A stretch of 42,947 nt of DNA from Oceaniglobus roseus (GTDB lineage Bacteria > Pseudomonadota > Alphaproteobacteria > Rhodobacterales > Rhodobacteraceae), in NCBI RefSeq assembly GCF_002869745.1, contig NZ_PNOS01000042.1, positions 1 through 42,947 on the forward strand, given 5' to 3'. The first letter of the stretch is position 1. Each line of letters starts with the position of its first letter. Of the stretch, positions 9,237 through 16,670 are shown one piece after another. A program made the position numbers and the translations under genes. The notes beneath the pieces were generated by a model. It did no database searches, was not told where the DNA came from, and worked only from the letters and a program-made list of their open reading frames with translations.

Positions 9237-9258
9237 GGCGCGGGAGGAAGGCGGGCGC

Positions 9259-9588
9259 TCAGGGGTGGAAGAACACCTCTTCCATCGGCGCCCACCACTC
9301 GCCCTTGCCGACGCTGTCGAGCTGGCGCTGGCAGGGACCGCAGACTGCCCACCACTCCTGCGTCACCGGATCCTGCGCCATGGCGGCGGCGTCCCTCTCC
9401 CAGTCGTCGCCGTGGTATTCGAAGTGCGAGAACAGCAGGTTCTCGGGTTCGCGCAGGTAGATGACGTAGTTGCGGATGTGGCTGGCCGTGATCCGCTCCA
9501 GCACGGCAGGCCAGACGGCAGCGTGGAGCCTCTTGTACTCGGCGATGCGCTCGGGGCGCACCGCGATGACCGATCCCATCCTGACCAT
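9259..9588 (-). CDS. L-rhamnose mutarotase family protein
   Basis: 109 residues of the RhaM family (ferredoxin-like fold), which interconverts alpha and beta anomers of aldoses. Seen: the opening VIAVRPERIAEYKRLHAAVWP, the centre LLFSHFEYHGDDWERDAAAMA, and EWWAVCGPCQ. The ATG overlaps the stop of the upstream dehydratase gene by one base (TGATG), so it is the translationally coupled last gene of the operon beginning with the GntR regulator. Its job here is probably to supply the right anomer to the aldo-keto reductase. Sugar specificity cannot be read; L-fucose or L-rhamnose-like sugars are plausible. Confidence 0.88.
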   Translation of the reverse strand: MVRMGSVIAVRPERIAEYKRLHAAVWPAVLERITASHIRNYVIYLREPENLLFSHFEYHGDDWERDAAAMAQDPVTQEWWAVCGPCQRQLDSVGKGEWWAPMEEVFFHP

Positions 9589-10706
9589 CAGGCGCCCTTT
9601 CGCAGCTCGACGTTGAACTCGGGGATCGCGCGGGCGGCCAGCGCCGCGCGGTCCCAGGCGATGCCGAGGCCCTGCGTCTCGGGCGCCTGCGCCATGCCGT
9701 TCTCGATCACGAGGCCGGTCTCCGTCACCTCGTCGAGCTGCGGGATGTATTCGACGTAACGCCCGTTCGGCACCGCGCAGACGAGGCTGACGTGAAGCTC
9801 CATCAGGAAGTGCGGGCAAACCGGCAGGTCGAAGCATTCCGCCATGTGGGCGACCTTCAGCCAGGGGGTGATGCCGCCGATCCGCCCCGCGTCCACCTGG
9901 ATCACCGAGGCGGCGCCGCGCGAGATGTATTCGGCGAAGTGGCGCACGGAATAGAGGCTTTCGCCCACCGCCACGGGCATCGCCGCCGCGCGGGCCAGGT
10001 CGACGTGGCCCGCGATGTCGTCGGCGGCCAGGGGCTCCTCGATCCAGGCCAGGTCGAAGGGGCGCAGCGCCTCGGCGCGGCGGCGGGCGGTGTCGCGGCT
10101 GAACCCCTGGTTGGCGTCGGTCATGATCTCGTAGGACGGCCCCAGCGCCTCGCGCATGGCGGCGATGCGGGCCACGTCCTCGGCCGCCGTGGGCTTGCCG
10201 ATCTTGACCTTCGAGCCGGTGAAGCCCTTCTCGCGCGCCGCCAGCGCATCCTCGACCAGCGCCTCGGGCGCGATGTGCAGCCAGCCGCCCTCGGTCGTGT
10301 AGCAGGGCGCGGCGGGGCGCGCGCCGCCCGCCATGCGCCAGAGCGGCAGGCCCGCCTTGCGGCAACGCAGGTCCCACAGTGCCGTGTCGATGGCGGCGAG
10401 CGCGATGGCGGTGATGGCGCCGATGGTGGTGGCGTGGGTGGCGAACTCCAGCTCGTGCCAGATCGCCTCGACCTCCGTCGCCTCGCGCCCGATCAGGCGC
10501 GGCGCCAGGTGATCGGCCAGCAGCCGCATGACCGAGGAGCCGCCGGTGCCGATGGTGTAGGAATATCCGGTGCCGGTCGCCCCGTCGCTGTCGGTGATCG
10601 TGACCAGCGGCGTCTCCTGGCTGACGAAGCTCTGGATCGCGTCGGTGCGCTTCACCTTCGGCACGAGGTCGACCATGGAGAGTTCGACGCGCTCTATGCG
10701 GGACAT
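9588..10706 (-). CDS. Mandelate racemase/muconate lactonizing family sugar-acid dehydratase
   Basis: 372 residues, enolase superfamily. An N-terminal capping domain (~1-125) is followed by a TIM-like barrel. Catalytic positions visible: K166 and K168 in SKVKIG, metal ligands D197 (TDANQ), E223 (WIEEP) and E249 (GES), and the general-base His299 (CPHF) with Asp272 (QVDAG). This is the MR-subgroup set typical of acid-sugar dehydratases. Placed after a sugar dehydrogenase and a lactonase, it most likely dehydrates an aldonate to a 2-keto-3-deoxy acid. It is shorter than classical L-fuconate dehydratases (~430-440), so another aldonate or a cycloisomerase is possible. Overlaps the mutarotase start. 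Confidence 0.87.
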   Translation of the reverse strand: MSRIERVELSMVDLVPKVKRTDAIQSFVSQETPLVTITDSDGATGTGYSYTIGTGGSSVMRLLADHLAPRLIGREATEVEAIWHELEFATHATTIGAITAIALAAIDTALWDLRCRKAGLPLWRMAGGARPAAPCYTTEGGWLHIAPEALVEDALAAREKGFTGSKVKIGKPTAAEDVARIAAMREALGPSYEIMTDANQGFSRDTARRRAEALRPFDLAWIEEPLAADDIAGHVDLARAAAMPVAVGESLYSVRHFAEYISRGAASVIQVDAGRIGGITPWLKVAHMAECFDLPVCPHFLMELHVSLVCAVPNGRYVEYIPQLDEVTETGLVIENGMAQAPETQGLGIAWDRAALAARAIPEFNVELRKGA

Positions 10707-10734
10707 GGGAGGGGCCTTTCGCTTCGGCAGAGGA

Positions 10735-11580
10735 TCAGTCGGGCAGGCCGTAGAAGCGGCGCGCGTTCCGGTGGCCGATCTTCGCGCGCTCGTCCTCGGA
10801 GAGGCCGGACAGCAGGCGGTGGGTCATCTCGATCCAGCCGGGCAGCCCGACGCCGAGGTCCACCACCGGCCAGTCGCCGCCCCAGACCAGACGGTCGGGG
10901 CCGAACAGCTCCAGCGCGGTCATCGCCACGGCATCGGTCGGCGCCTCCGGCCCGGCGTCGTCGGGGACATAGGCCGTCATGCCCGAGAACTTGACCATCA
11001 GGTTCGGCAGCTTCGCCAGCCGTTCCATGCCCGCGCGCCAGCCGTCGAAGCCACCCGCCGCCATGTCGTTGGTGCCGAAGTGGTCGAGGATGAAGGAGAC
11101 ATCCGGGCAGGCCGTGACAAGGTCCGCGGCAAGGTGCAGCTGCCGGGCGGCGAAGCACAGGTCCACCGGCCAGCCCGCCGCGCCGATCCGCCGGACGTTG
11201 GCGCGATAGCTGTCCGAGGTGCTGGTGTCGTCGGGCATGGTGTGCAGGATGCGGCGGAAGCCGACGACGTGCAGGTCGCGGCATTCCTCCAGCCACGCCT
11301 CGAAGCCGTCGTCGGTCTCCGGGCGGCAGGCGGCGATCTGGCCGTACATCGGCAGATCGCCCGTGCCGACCATCCCCGCGACAAGCCGCGCCTCGCGCTG
11401 GTAGTCGGCACCGTCCACGCCGGTTTCCATGAACACCGTGCCGATCACCCCCCGCCCCGCGACAAGCGCGGCATAATCGTCGCGGGTGAAGCCGCCCGAA
11501 AGCGCCGGGATGCCCTCGGTCCACGTATATCCCAAGTGGTCGCGCAGGATCAGGTGCTGGTGGGTGTCGATCAGCTGCAT
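10735..11580 (-). CDS. Amidohydrolase, sugar lactonase type (COG3618)
   Basis: 281 residues, TIM-barrel metal-dependent hydrolase. Seen: the HxH start DTHQHLILRDHLGYTW (His7, His9), a central FILDHFGTND containing the barrel histidine, and the late aspartate in LVWGGDWPV. This subfamily contains L-fuconolactonase and L-rhamnonolactonase, which open aldono-1,4/1,5-lactones. The position between the aldo-keto reductase and the acid-sugar dehydratase supports this role; exact substrate unknown. The gap to the next gene is 28 bases, within one operon. Confidence 0.87.
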   Translation of the reverse strand: MQLIDTHQHLILRDHLGYTWTEGIPALSGGFTRDDYAALVAGRGVIGTVFMETGVDGADYQREARLVAGMVGTGDLPMYGQIAACRPETDDGFEAWLEECRDLHVVGFRRILHTMPDDTSTSDSYRANVRRIGAAGWPVDLCFAARQLHLAADLVTACPDVSFILDHFGTNDMAAGGFDGWRAGMERLAKLPNLMVKFSGMTAYVPDDAGPEAPTDAVAMTALELFGPDRLVWGGDWPVVDLGVGLPGWIEMTHRLLSGLSEDERAKIGHRNARRFYGLPD

Positions 11581-11602
11581 GGCGGCTCCTTCTGCTGCGT
11601 CT

Positions 11603-12598
11603 TCAGGCGGGGATTGCGATGCGGTCCATGTCCGGCCAGAGCGCCTCGGGCACCTCCCGGGCGAACAGGTCGAGGTTGCGGGTCAGGCTCGACGGTTTCG
11701 CCGTGCCGATCAGGACGCTCGCCACCACCGGATTGCGCAGCGGGAAATGCAGCGCGGCCGTGGGAAGGGCGACGTCGTGGGCGGCCGCGACGGCCTCCAT
11801 CCTTTCGACCCGCTCCAGGATCTCCGCCGGGGCCTCGGCATAGTTGAAGGTCGCGCCGGGTTTTGCGCCCGTGGCGAGGATGCCGGAGTTGAAAACCCCG
11901 CCGACGACCATCGCCGTGCCGCTCTCCTCGCACATCCTCATCAGCCGCCCCTCGGCGCCCCGGTCGAGCATGGAGTAGCGCCCGGCCATCAGCAGGCAGT
12001 CGAGCTGCACCCGCTCCATCACCGCGACGCATGCCGCCACCTCGTTCACGCCAAGGCCGAAGGCGCCGATCCTGCCCGCCTGCTTCAGCTCGCGCAGCGC
12101 GTGGATGCCGTCGGTGCAGAAGGTGTCGAGGTGGCGGGCGTAATCCTCGCCCGTGAAGGTCGCGCTTTCCAGGTCGTGGACGAACAGGATATCGATGGAG
12201 GTCAGCCCCAGCCGCGCCAGGCTGTCCTCGACCGACCGCAGGATGCCCTCGCGGCTGTAGTCGTAGGAGACGGCGAAGGGCAGCGCGTCGACGAAACCGT
12301 TGTCCGGTGTGCTGCCGTCAGTGATCGGCGACAGCAGGCGGCCGACCTTGGTGGACAGCACGAAGTCGCCGCGCGGCTTGCCTTGCAGGAAGTCCCCCAC
12401 CCGCCGCTCCGACAGGCCCTGCCCGTAGTAGGGCGCGGTGTCGAAGTACCGCATCCCGCCCTCCCAGGCGACCTCCATCGTCGCCATCGCGTCCTCGCGC
12501 ATCACGGGGCGGTAGAGGTTGCCGATCCCCGCCGCGCCGAAGCCGAGTTCGGTCAGGTGCAGGTCGGTGCGGCCAAGGCGTCTGGTCTTCATCGTCAT
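11603..12598 (-). CDS. Aldo/keto reductase, aldose 1-dehydrogenase type
   Basis: 331 residues, (beta/alpha)8 NAD(P)-dependent oxidoreductase. The AKR tetrad can be placed: Asp53, Tyr57/58 (DTAPYYGQGLSE), Lys84 (STKVG) and His141 (FVHDLE). The sequence resembles D-threo-aldose 1-dehydrogenase/L-fucose dehydrogenase more than general stress AKRs. The first pathway step would be oxidation of the free aldose to its lactone. It starts 7 bases after the regulator gene and leads the three catabolic genes. An in-frame second ATG two codons in is an alternative start. Confidence 0.87.
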   Translation of the reverse strand: MTMKTRRLGRTDLHLTELGFGAAGIGNLYRPVMREDAMATMEVAWEGGMRYFDTAPYYGQGLSERRVGDFLQGKPRGDFVLSTKVGRLLSPITDGSTPDNGFVDALPFAVSYDYSREGILRSVEDSLARLGLTSIDILFVHDLESATFTGEDYARHLDTFCTDGIHALRELKQAGRIGAFGLGVNEVAACVAVMERVQLDCLLMAGRYSMLDRGAEGRLMRMCEESGTAMVVGGVFNSGILATGAKPGATFNYAEAPAEILERVERMEAVAAAHDVALPTAALHFPLRNPVVASVLIGTAKPSSLTRNLDLFAREVPEALWPDMDRIAIPA

Positions 12599-12605
12599 GT
12601 CCTGT

Positions 12606-13382
12606 TCAGGGAATATCGCGCGCGGGCACGTCGAAGGGGAGGTTCGCCTGCTGCTCGTCCGTCATCCGGTCGAAGATCACGAACACCATGTCGAGATGCC
12701 GCGCCAGCGCCTCTTCCGCGCCAAGGGCGTCGCCCGCGTCCAGCGCGTCGATCACCTGGCGGTGCTCGTCCAGCACGTCGAACAGCCGCTCGCGCTGCGC
12801 CCAGTAGCGGTGGAAGCGCATCAGCGGGGTCTTGGCCGCCTGGATCGCGGCCCAGACGCCCTGCCGGCCCGAGTGGCCCGCCAGCACCTGGTGGAACCGC
12901 TCGTCCTCCTGGAAGAAGCCGTCGGGATCCAGCGCCTCCACCATCTCCTCCTGCCGGGCGATGATCGCGCGCATCGTCTCGCCCATCTCCGGCGTCCAGA
13001 TCGGCGCCGCCTCGCGCAGCAGCGCCAGTTCCAGGGAGCGGCGCACGAAGTGGCTGTCGCGCAGCCCTTCCAGCCGCAGGGGCGCCACGAAGCTGCCCCG
13101 CTGGGGCGAGACATCGACCAGCCCCTCCTCGGCCAGCCGCTGGATCGCGGCGCGCACGGGGGTGCGGGAGACCGAGAACTGCTTGCAGATCGAGTTCTCG
13201 CTGATCCGCTCGTTCGGGGCCAGCCGGACGTCGACGATTGCCTTGCGGAGCACCGCGTGCACCTGGTCGGAGACCGAGAGGTGACGGTCGAGATCGAGCG
13301 TCAGGGTTTCCAGCCCCGGTCGGCTGGCCCCGATCGGCGGGGCAAGCTCGGGGTGCGGCAGCGCGGTTCGGTCCCTGGCCAT
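12606..13382 (-). CDS. GntR family transcriptional regulator (FCD/FadR subfamily)
   Basis: 258 residues from the ATG at 13382 (GAGGG upstream; an ATG at 13406 is possible). Residues ~35-100 form the winged helix: SDQVHAVLRKAIVDVRLAPNE at the start and FSVSRTPVRAAIQRLAEEGLV as recognition helix and wing. The C-terminal FCD domain shows metal-ligand positions: Asp/His in DERFHQVLAGH, His in DEHRQVIDAL and His in ALARHLDMV. Such regulators usually bind sugar acids or pathway intermediates and repress. It is first in the catabolic operon and divergent from the sugar importer, so it probably controls both directions from the 167-base shared region. Confidence 0.92.
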   Translation of the reverse strand: MARDRTALPHPELAPPIGASRPGLETLTLDLDRHLSVSDQVHAVLRKAIVDVRLAPNERISENSICKQFSVSRTPVRAAIQRLAEEGLVDVSPQRGSFVAPLRLEGLRDSHFVRRSLELALLREAAPIWTPEMGETMRAIIARQEEMVEALDPDGFFQEDERFHQVLAGHSGRQGVWAAIQAAKTPLMRFHRYWAQRERLFDVLDEHRQVIDALDAGDALGAEEALARHLDMVFVIFDRMTDEQQANLPFDVPARDIP

Positions 13383-13417
13383 CTGGAGCCCTCGGCGGCA
13401 AAGCAAATGTCTTGCGA

Positions 13418-13429
13418 CTTGGATACAAG
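13418..13429. promoter_or_regulatory. Candidate GntR operator, CTTG-GATA-CAAG
   Basis: A 12-base inverted repeat (CTTG, 4-base spacer, CAAG) lies 36 bases upstream of the regulator start, in the region shared with the divergent importer. Size and symmetry suit a FadR-type GntR dimer. Assignment is by position and symmetry only. A second, wider dyad, TTGCA with TGCAA about 20 bases apart, lies further toward the importer gene. Confidence 0.4.
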
Positions 13430-13549
13430 GATACTAGTGTTCCGAACATGATTGCAAGCCGGTGCATCGACACCCGTGCAAACGCGAAGGGACGGGCGGG
13501 CCGGGAGACCCGATCCGGACTTGGCAATCGGGAAGTGGAGGAGAAAATC

Positions 13550-14572
13550 ATGAGAAAGACGTTCAATTTCATTGCGATGGCCGGTCTCTGCAGCCTCGGC
13601 GCCGCAGCCGCGCAGGCCGCCGACGACAGCCAGCTGGCCTTGGTGCCGGGCGGCCCGCACCCCTATTTTGCGGCGTGGGAGCAGGCGGGGGCCGACGCGG
13701 TCAAGGACCTCGGCATCGCCGCCGCCGACTACAAGGTGCCGCAGAAGTGGGAGCTGACGCAGCAGAACCAGCTGCTCGAAAGCCTGCTGAGCCAGGGTTA
13801 CAACGGTTTCATGATCTTCCCCGGCGATCCCGTCGGCGCCGTCTCGACGGCCGAGGAGCTGGCCGAGAACGGCGCGCAGGTGATCGCGGGCGCCGGCTGC
13901 TTCAAGGATCCCTCCCCGGCGGCCTTCTGCCTTGGCACCGACACGGGCAATTCCGCCTATCTCGGCACCAAGGAGCTTCTGAAGACCCTCGGTGACGGCG
14001 AGAAGAGGATCGCGCATTTCACCGGCTTCCTCGTCGACCCGAACACCCAGCTGCGCATCGACGCGGTGAACAAGGCGGCGGAGGAAGGCGGCGCGACGGT
14101 GGTGCAGGTCATCGCCGACATCGACGCGCCGGAACCGGCCGAGGAGAAGATCAACGCCTATCTCGCCGCCCATGCCGACGAGATTGACGGGATCATCACC
14201 ACCGCCTGGGTGCCTGCCGTGGTCGCGGCGAACGCGCTCAGGAAGATGGGCGACACCGGCATCCACATGGTCGGCATCGACCACGACGAGGTGGTGCTGG
14301 CGGCGATCAAGGACGGCGTGATCGACGGCACCATGCTCCAGAACCCCTATGGCCAAGGCTATATCGGGGCCTTCGCGCTGGACAAGCTGCGCTCGGGCTG
14401 CACGGTGAAGGAGGATGCGCCCTTCGCGTCGAACGCGCTGACGAACAAGTTCATCGACTCGGGCACCGCCTATGTCGATGCCAGCAGCGTCGACGGCTAC
14501 ATCGACGCGATGCGGGCCGAGACGGACAAGATCCTGAAGGACTTCGAGGCGACCTACCTCACCTGCAACTGA
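13550..14572 (+). CDS. Sugar ABC transporter periplasmic binding protein (CUT2 type)
   Basis: 340 residues. A Sec signal peptide (MRKTFNFIAMAGLCSLG start, predicted cleavage after AQA at residue 23) is followed by a type I periplasmic binding fold of the ribose/galactose class: an N-domain beginning LALVPGGPHPYFAAWEQAG, PGDPVGAVSTAEEL, and a C-domain with IITTAWVPAVVAANAL and VGIDHDEVVLAAIKDG. GGAGGAG lies 6 bases before the ATG at 13550. It is the first gene of the importer operon with two permeases and an ATPase, divergent from the sugar-oxidation genes. The ligand is probably the aldose oxidised by that operon. Confidence 0.93.
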   Translation: MRKTFNFIAMAGLCSLGAAAAQAADDSQLALVPGGPHPYFAAWEQAGADAVKDLGIAAADYKVPQKWELTQQNQLLESLLSQGYNGFMIFPGDPVGAVSTAEELAENGAQVIAGAGCFKDPSPAAFCLGTDTGNSAYLGTKELLKTLGDGEKRIAHFTGFLVDPNTQLRIDAVNKAAEEGGATVVQVIADIDAPEPAEEKINAYLAAHADEIDGIITTAWVPAVVAANALRKMGDTGIHMVGIDHDEVVLAAIKDGVIDGTMLQNPYGQGYIGAFALDKLRSGCTVKEDAPFASNALTNKFIDSGTAYVDASSVDGYIDAMRAETDKILKDFEATYLTCN

Positions 14573-14586
14573 GGTCTGCCGCCCCT

Positions 14587-14613
14587 CCGCCGATGCCCGC
14601 GCGGCATCGGCGG
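14587..14613 (+). promoter_or_regulatory. Strong stem-loop between binding-protein and permease genes
   Basis: Perfect 11-bp stem (CCGCCGATGCC and its complement) with a 5-base loop, starting 15 bases after the binding-protein stop and 47 bases before the permease start. No T-run follows. In ABC operons such a structure commonly stabilises the 5' segment or causes partial termination, so binding protein is made in excess over membrane parts. That role is inferred. Confidence 0.65.
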
Positions 14614-14660
14614 AACAGCCCGTTCGGCCCCCTGCCGCTTCCCTACTGGACCCGCTGTTG

Positions 14661-15695
14661 ATGTCTGCACAAGATCTCGTCCCCGCCTCCGCCGGACCGC
14701 TCTCGCCCACCGGAGGCGGGCTGTCGCGCACCCGGTTCTTCCTGTCCAACGAATTCGGGCTGATCCTGCTGATCGCCGCCTTCGTGGCCGTCTTCGCCTT
14801 CACCACCCGCGGTTTCCTGTCGCCGTTCAACCTGTTCTCGCTCGGCCGCAACTCGGCCGTGAACATCATGATCGGGCTGTCGATGATGACCGTGATCGTC
14901 ACCGGCGGGCTGAACCTGGCGGTCGGCGCGATCGGCGTCTGCGCGGCCATGGTCTGCGGCTGGATGATCGAGGTCCTGGCCCTGCCCTGGCCGCTGGCCG
15001 TGCTCGGCGGCCTGGCGCTTGGCGCCGCGCTCGGCTTCGTCAACGGCTGGATGGTGGTGCGCACCGGGCTTCACAGCTTCATCATCACGCTTGCCACCAT
15101 GAGCATCTTCTTCGGCGCGATGATCTTCCTCACCCGGGCCGAGTCGTTCCGCGCCATGCCCGAGGTCTTCTCGGCTTTCGGCAAGATGAAGCTCGCGACC
15201 TACCTCTCGCCGCTCCTTCTGGTCACGCTGGCCTGCGCGCTGCTGCTCGCCTGGCTCTACCGCTTCACCGTCACGGGGCGCGAGATGCTGGCCGCGGGCG
15301 CCAACCCGGCGGCGGCGGAGCTTTCGGGGATCAACGTCAACCGCGCGGTGATCCTCTGCCATGTCCTGTCGGGCGTTCTCGCGGGCCTGGCGGCGCTGAT
15401 GCTCGTCACCCGCAACGGCGCGGCGATCCCGTCGATGGCGGGGCAGCTCGGGCAGGACTGGCTGCTGCCCGCCTTCCTCGGCCCCGTGCTGGGAGGCACG
15501 CTGCTGAAGGGCGGCAAGGTCTCGGTGCTGGGCACCGTGCTGGGCGCCTTCCTCGTCACCATGCTGACGAGCGGGCTGCTGATGCTCCAGGTCGGCGCCT
15601 TCTGGGTGCAGACCTTCCTCGGGCTGATGCTGCTGGTCGCCGTGCTGCTGGACAAGGCGCGCCGCTCCTACCTCGCCCGCCGCAATCTGGCGTGA
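14661..15695 (+). CDS. Sugar ABC transporter permease 1 (RbsC type)
   Basis: 344 residues, with about 8-10 hydrophobic segments spread from residue 32 to the C-terminus. Seen: LSMMTVIVTGGLNLAVGAIG (the CUT2 permease motif of the second/third membrane helix), LGFVNGWMVVRTGLHSFIITLA, and the cytoplasmic coupling loop GREMLAAGANPAAAELSGIN. The ATG at 14661 is preferred over a TTG one codon earlier. Partners are the permease 10 bases downstream and the double ATPase; two different permeases suggest a heterodimeric channel. Confidence 0.92.
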   Translation: MSAQDLVPASAGPLSPTGGGLSRTRFFLSNEFGLILLIAAFVAVFAFTTRGFLSPFNLFSLGRNSAVNIMIGLSMMTVIVTGGLNLAVGAIGVCAAMVCGWMIEVLALPWPLAVLGGLALGAALGFVNGWMVVRTGLHSFIITLATMSIFFGAMIFLTRAESFRAMPEVFSAFGKMKLATYLSPLLLVTLACALLLAWLYRFTVTGREMLAAGANPAAAELSGINVNRAVILCHVLSGVLAGLAALMLVTRNGAAIPSMAGQLGQDWLLPAFLGPVLGGTLLKGGKVSVLGTVLGAFLVTMLTSGLLMLQVGAFWVQTFLGLMLLVAVLLDKARRSYLARRNLA

Positions 15696-15705
15696 AGGGA
15701 CCGAC

Positions 15706-16668
15706 ATGCTGCACCTCTCCCGCCTCTCCCGCGCCGACTGGTTCGGCCCGCTGCTCGCCACGATCCTCGCGATCCTGCTGATCCAGAGCTTCAGCGCGTC
15801 GTTCCTGTCGGCCTACAACATCGAGATCCTGCTGCTGGCCATCGCCGTGAACGCGCTGGTCGCCTACAGCCAGATGGTCATCATCGCCATCGGCCAGATG
15901 AACTTGTCGGTCGGCGCCATCGGCGGGCTTGCCGCGATCTCCTTCGCCGGCGTGATGGAGGTCTGGGGCCTGCCCGCGCCTCTGGCGCTGCTCCTCGCCC
16001 TGGCGATCGGGGCGCTCGCTGGGGCGGTCAACGGCATCCTGATCCGCATCACCGGCATCTCGGCCTTCGTCATCACCCTGGCGACGCTGTCGATCTTCAA
16101 GGGCATCAACCTCGGCATCACCGAGGCGCAGCCGTTCTACGGCATCCCCGAAAGCGTCAAGAGCTTCGGCGCCTCGATCCTGTTCGGCCCAGTCCCCCTG
16201 CTGGTCCTGCCGACCGCCATCGTCACGCTGCTGCTCTGGCTCATGCTGCGCCGCCTGCCCATGGGGCGGTTCATCCTGGCCGTGGGCAGCAACGAACACG
16301 CCGCGGCGCTCTCGGGCATCTCGGTCGGCACCACCGTCGTCGCCGCCCACGCGATCTCGGGCCTGCTCGCGGCGCTGGCGGGCGTGCTGGTGGTCGCGCG
16401 GCTCCAGATCGGCCAGCCCTCGATCGGGGACGACTGGCTGATCCTGTCCTTCGCCGCCCCGGTGATCGGCGGCGCGATCCTCGCGGGCGGACACGTCAGC
16501 ACCATGGCGACGCTGCTCGGCGTCGTGATCGTCGCCATCATCACCCAGGCGCTGGTGCTGTTCTCGATCGACCCGTTCCTGGTGCAGGTGGTGCTGGGCG
16601 CGATGATCCTGGCCGCGGTCGGGCTGAACCGGCTGCGCGCCCGCACGCCCTTGAAGGGGAGCCACTGA
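15706..16668 (+). CDS. Sugar ABC transporter permease 2 (RbsC type)
   Basis: 320 residues, hydrophobic throughout. Same family as the upstream gene: MVIIAIGQMNLSVGAIGGLA, GALAGAVNGILIRITGISAFV, and a coupling loop GRFILAVGSNEHAAALSGIS. The N-terminal extension is shorter than in permease 1. It begins 10 bases after the first permease and ends 2 bases before the ATPase start, indicating tight co-translation. Confidence 0.92.
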   Translation: MLHLSRLSRADWFGPLLATILAILLIQSFSASFLSAYNIEILLLAIAVNALVAYSQMVIIAIGQMNLSVGAIGGLAAISFAGVMEVWGLPAPLALLLALAIGALAGAVNGILIRITGISAFVITLATLSIFKGINLGITEAQPFYGIPESVKSFGASILFGPVPLLVLPTAIVTLLLWLMLRRLPMGRFILAVGSNEHAAALSGISVGTTVVAAHAISGLLAALAGVLVVARLQIGQPSIGDDWLILSFAAPVIGGAILAGGHVSTMATLLGVVIVAIITQALVLFSIDPFLVQVVLGAMILAAVGLNRLRARTPLKGSH

Positions 16669-16670
16669 GA

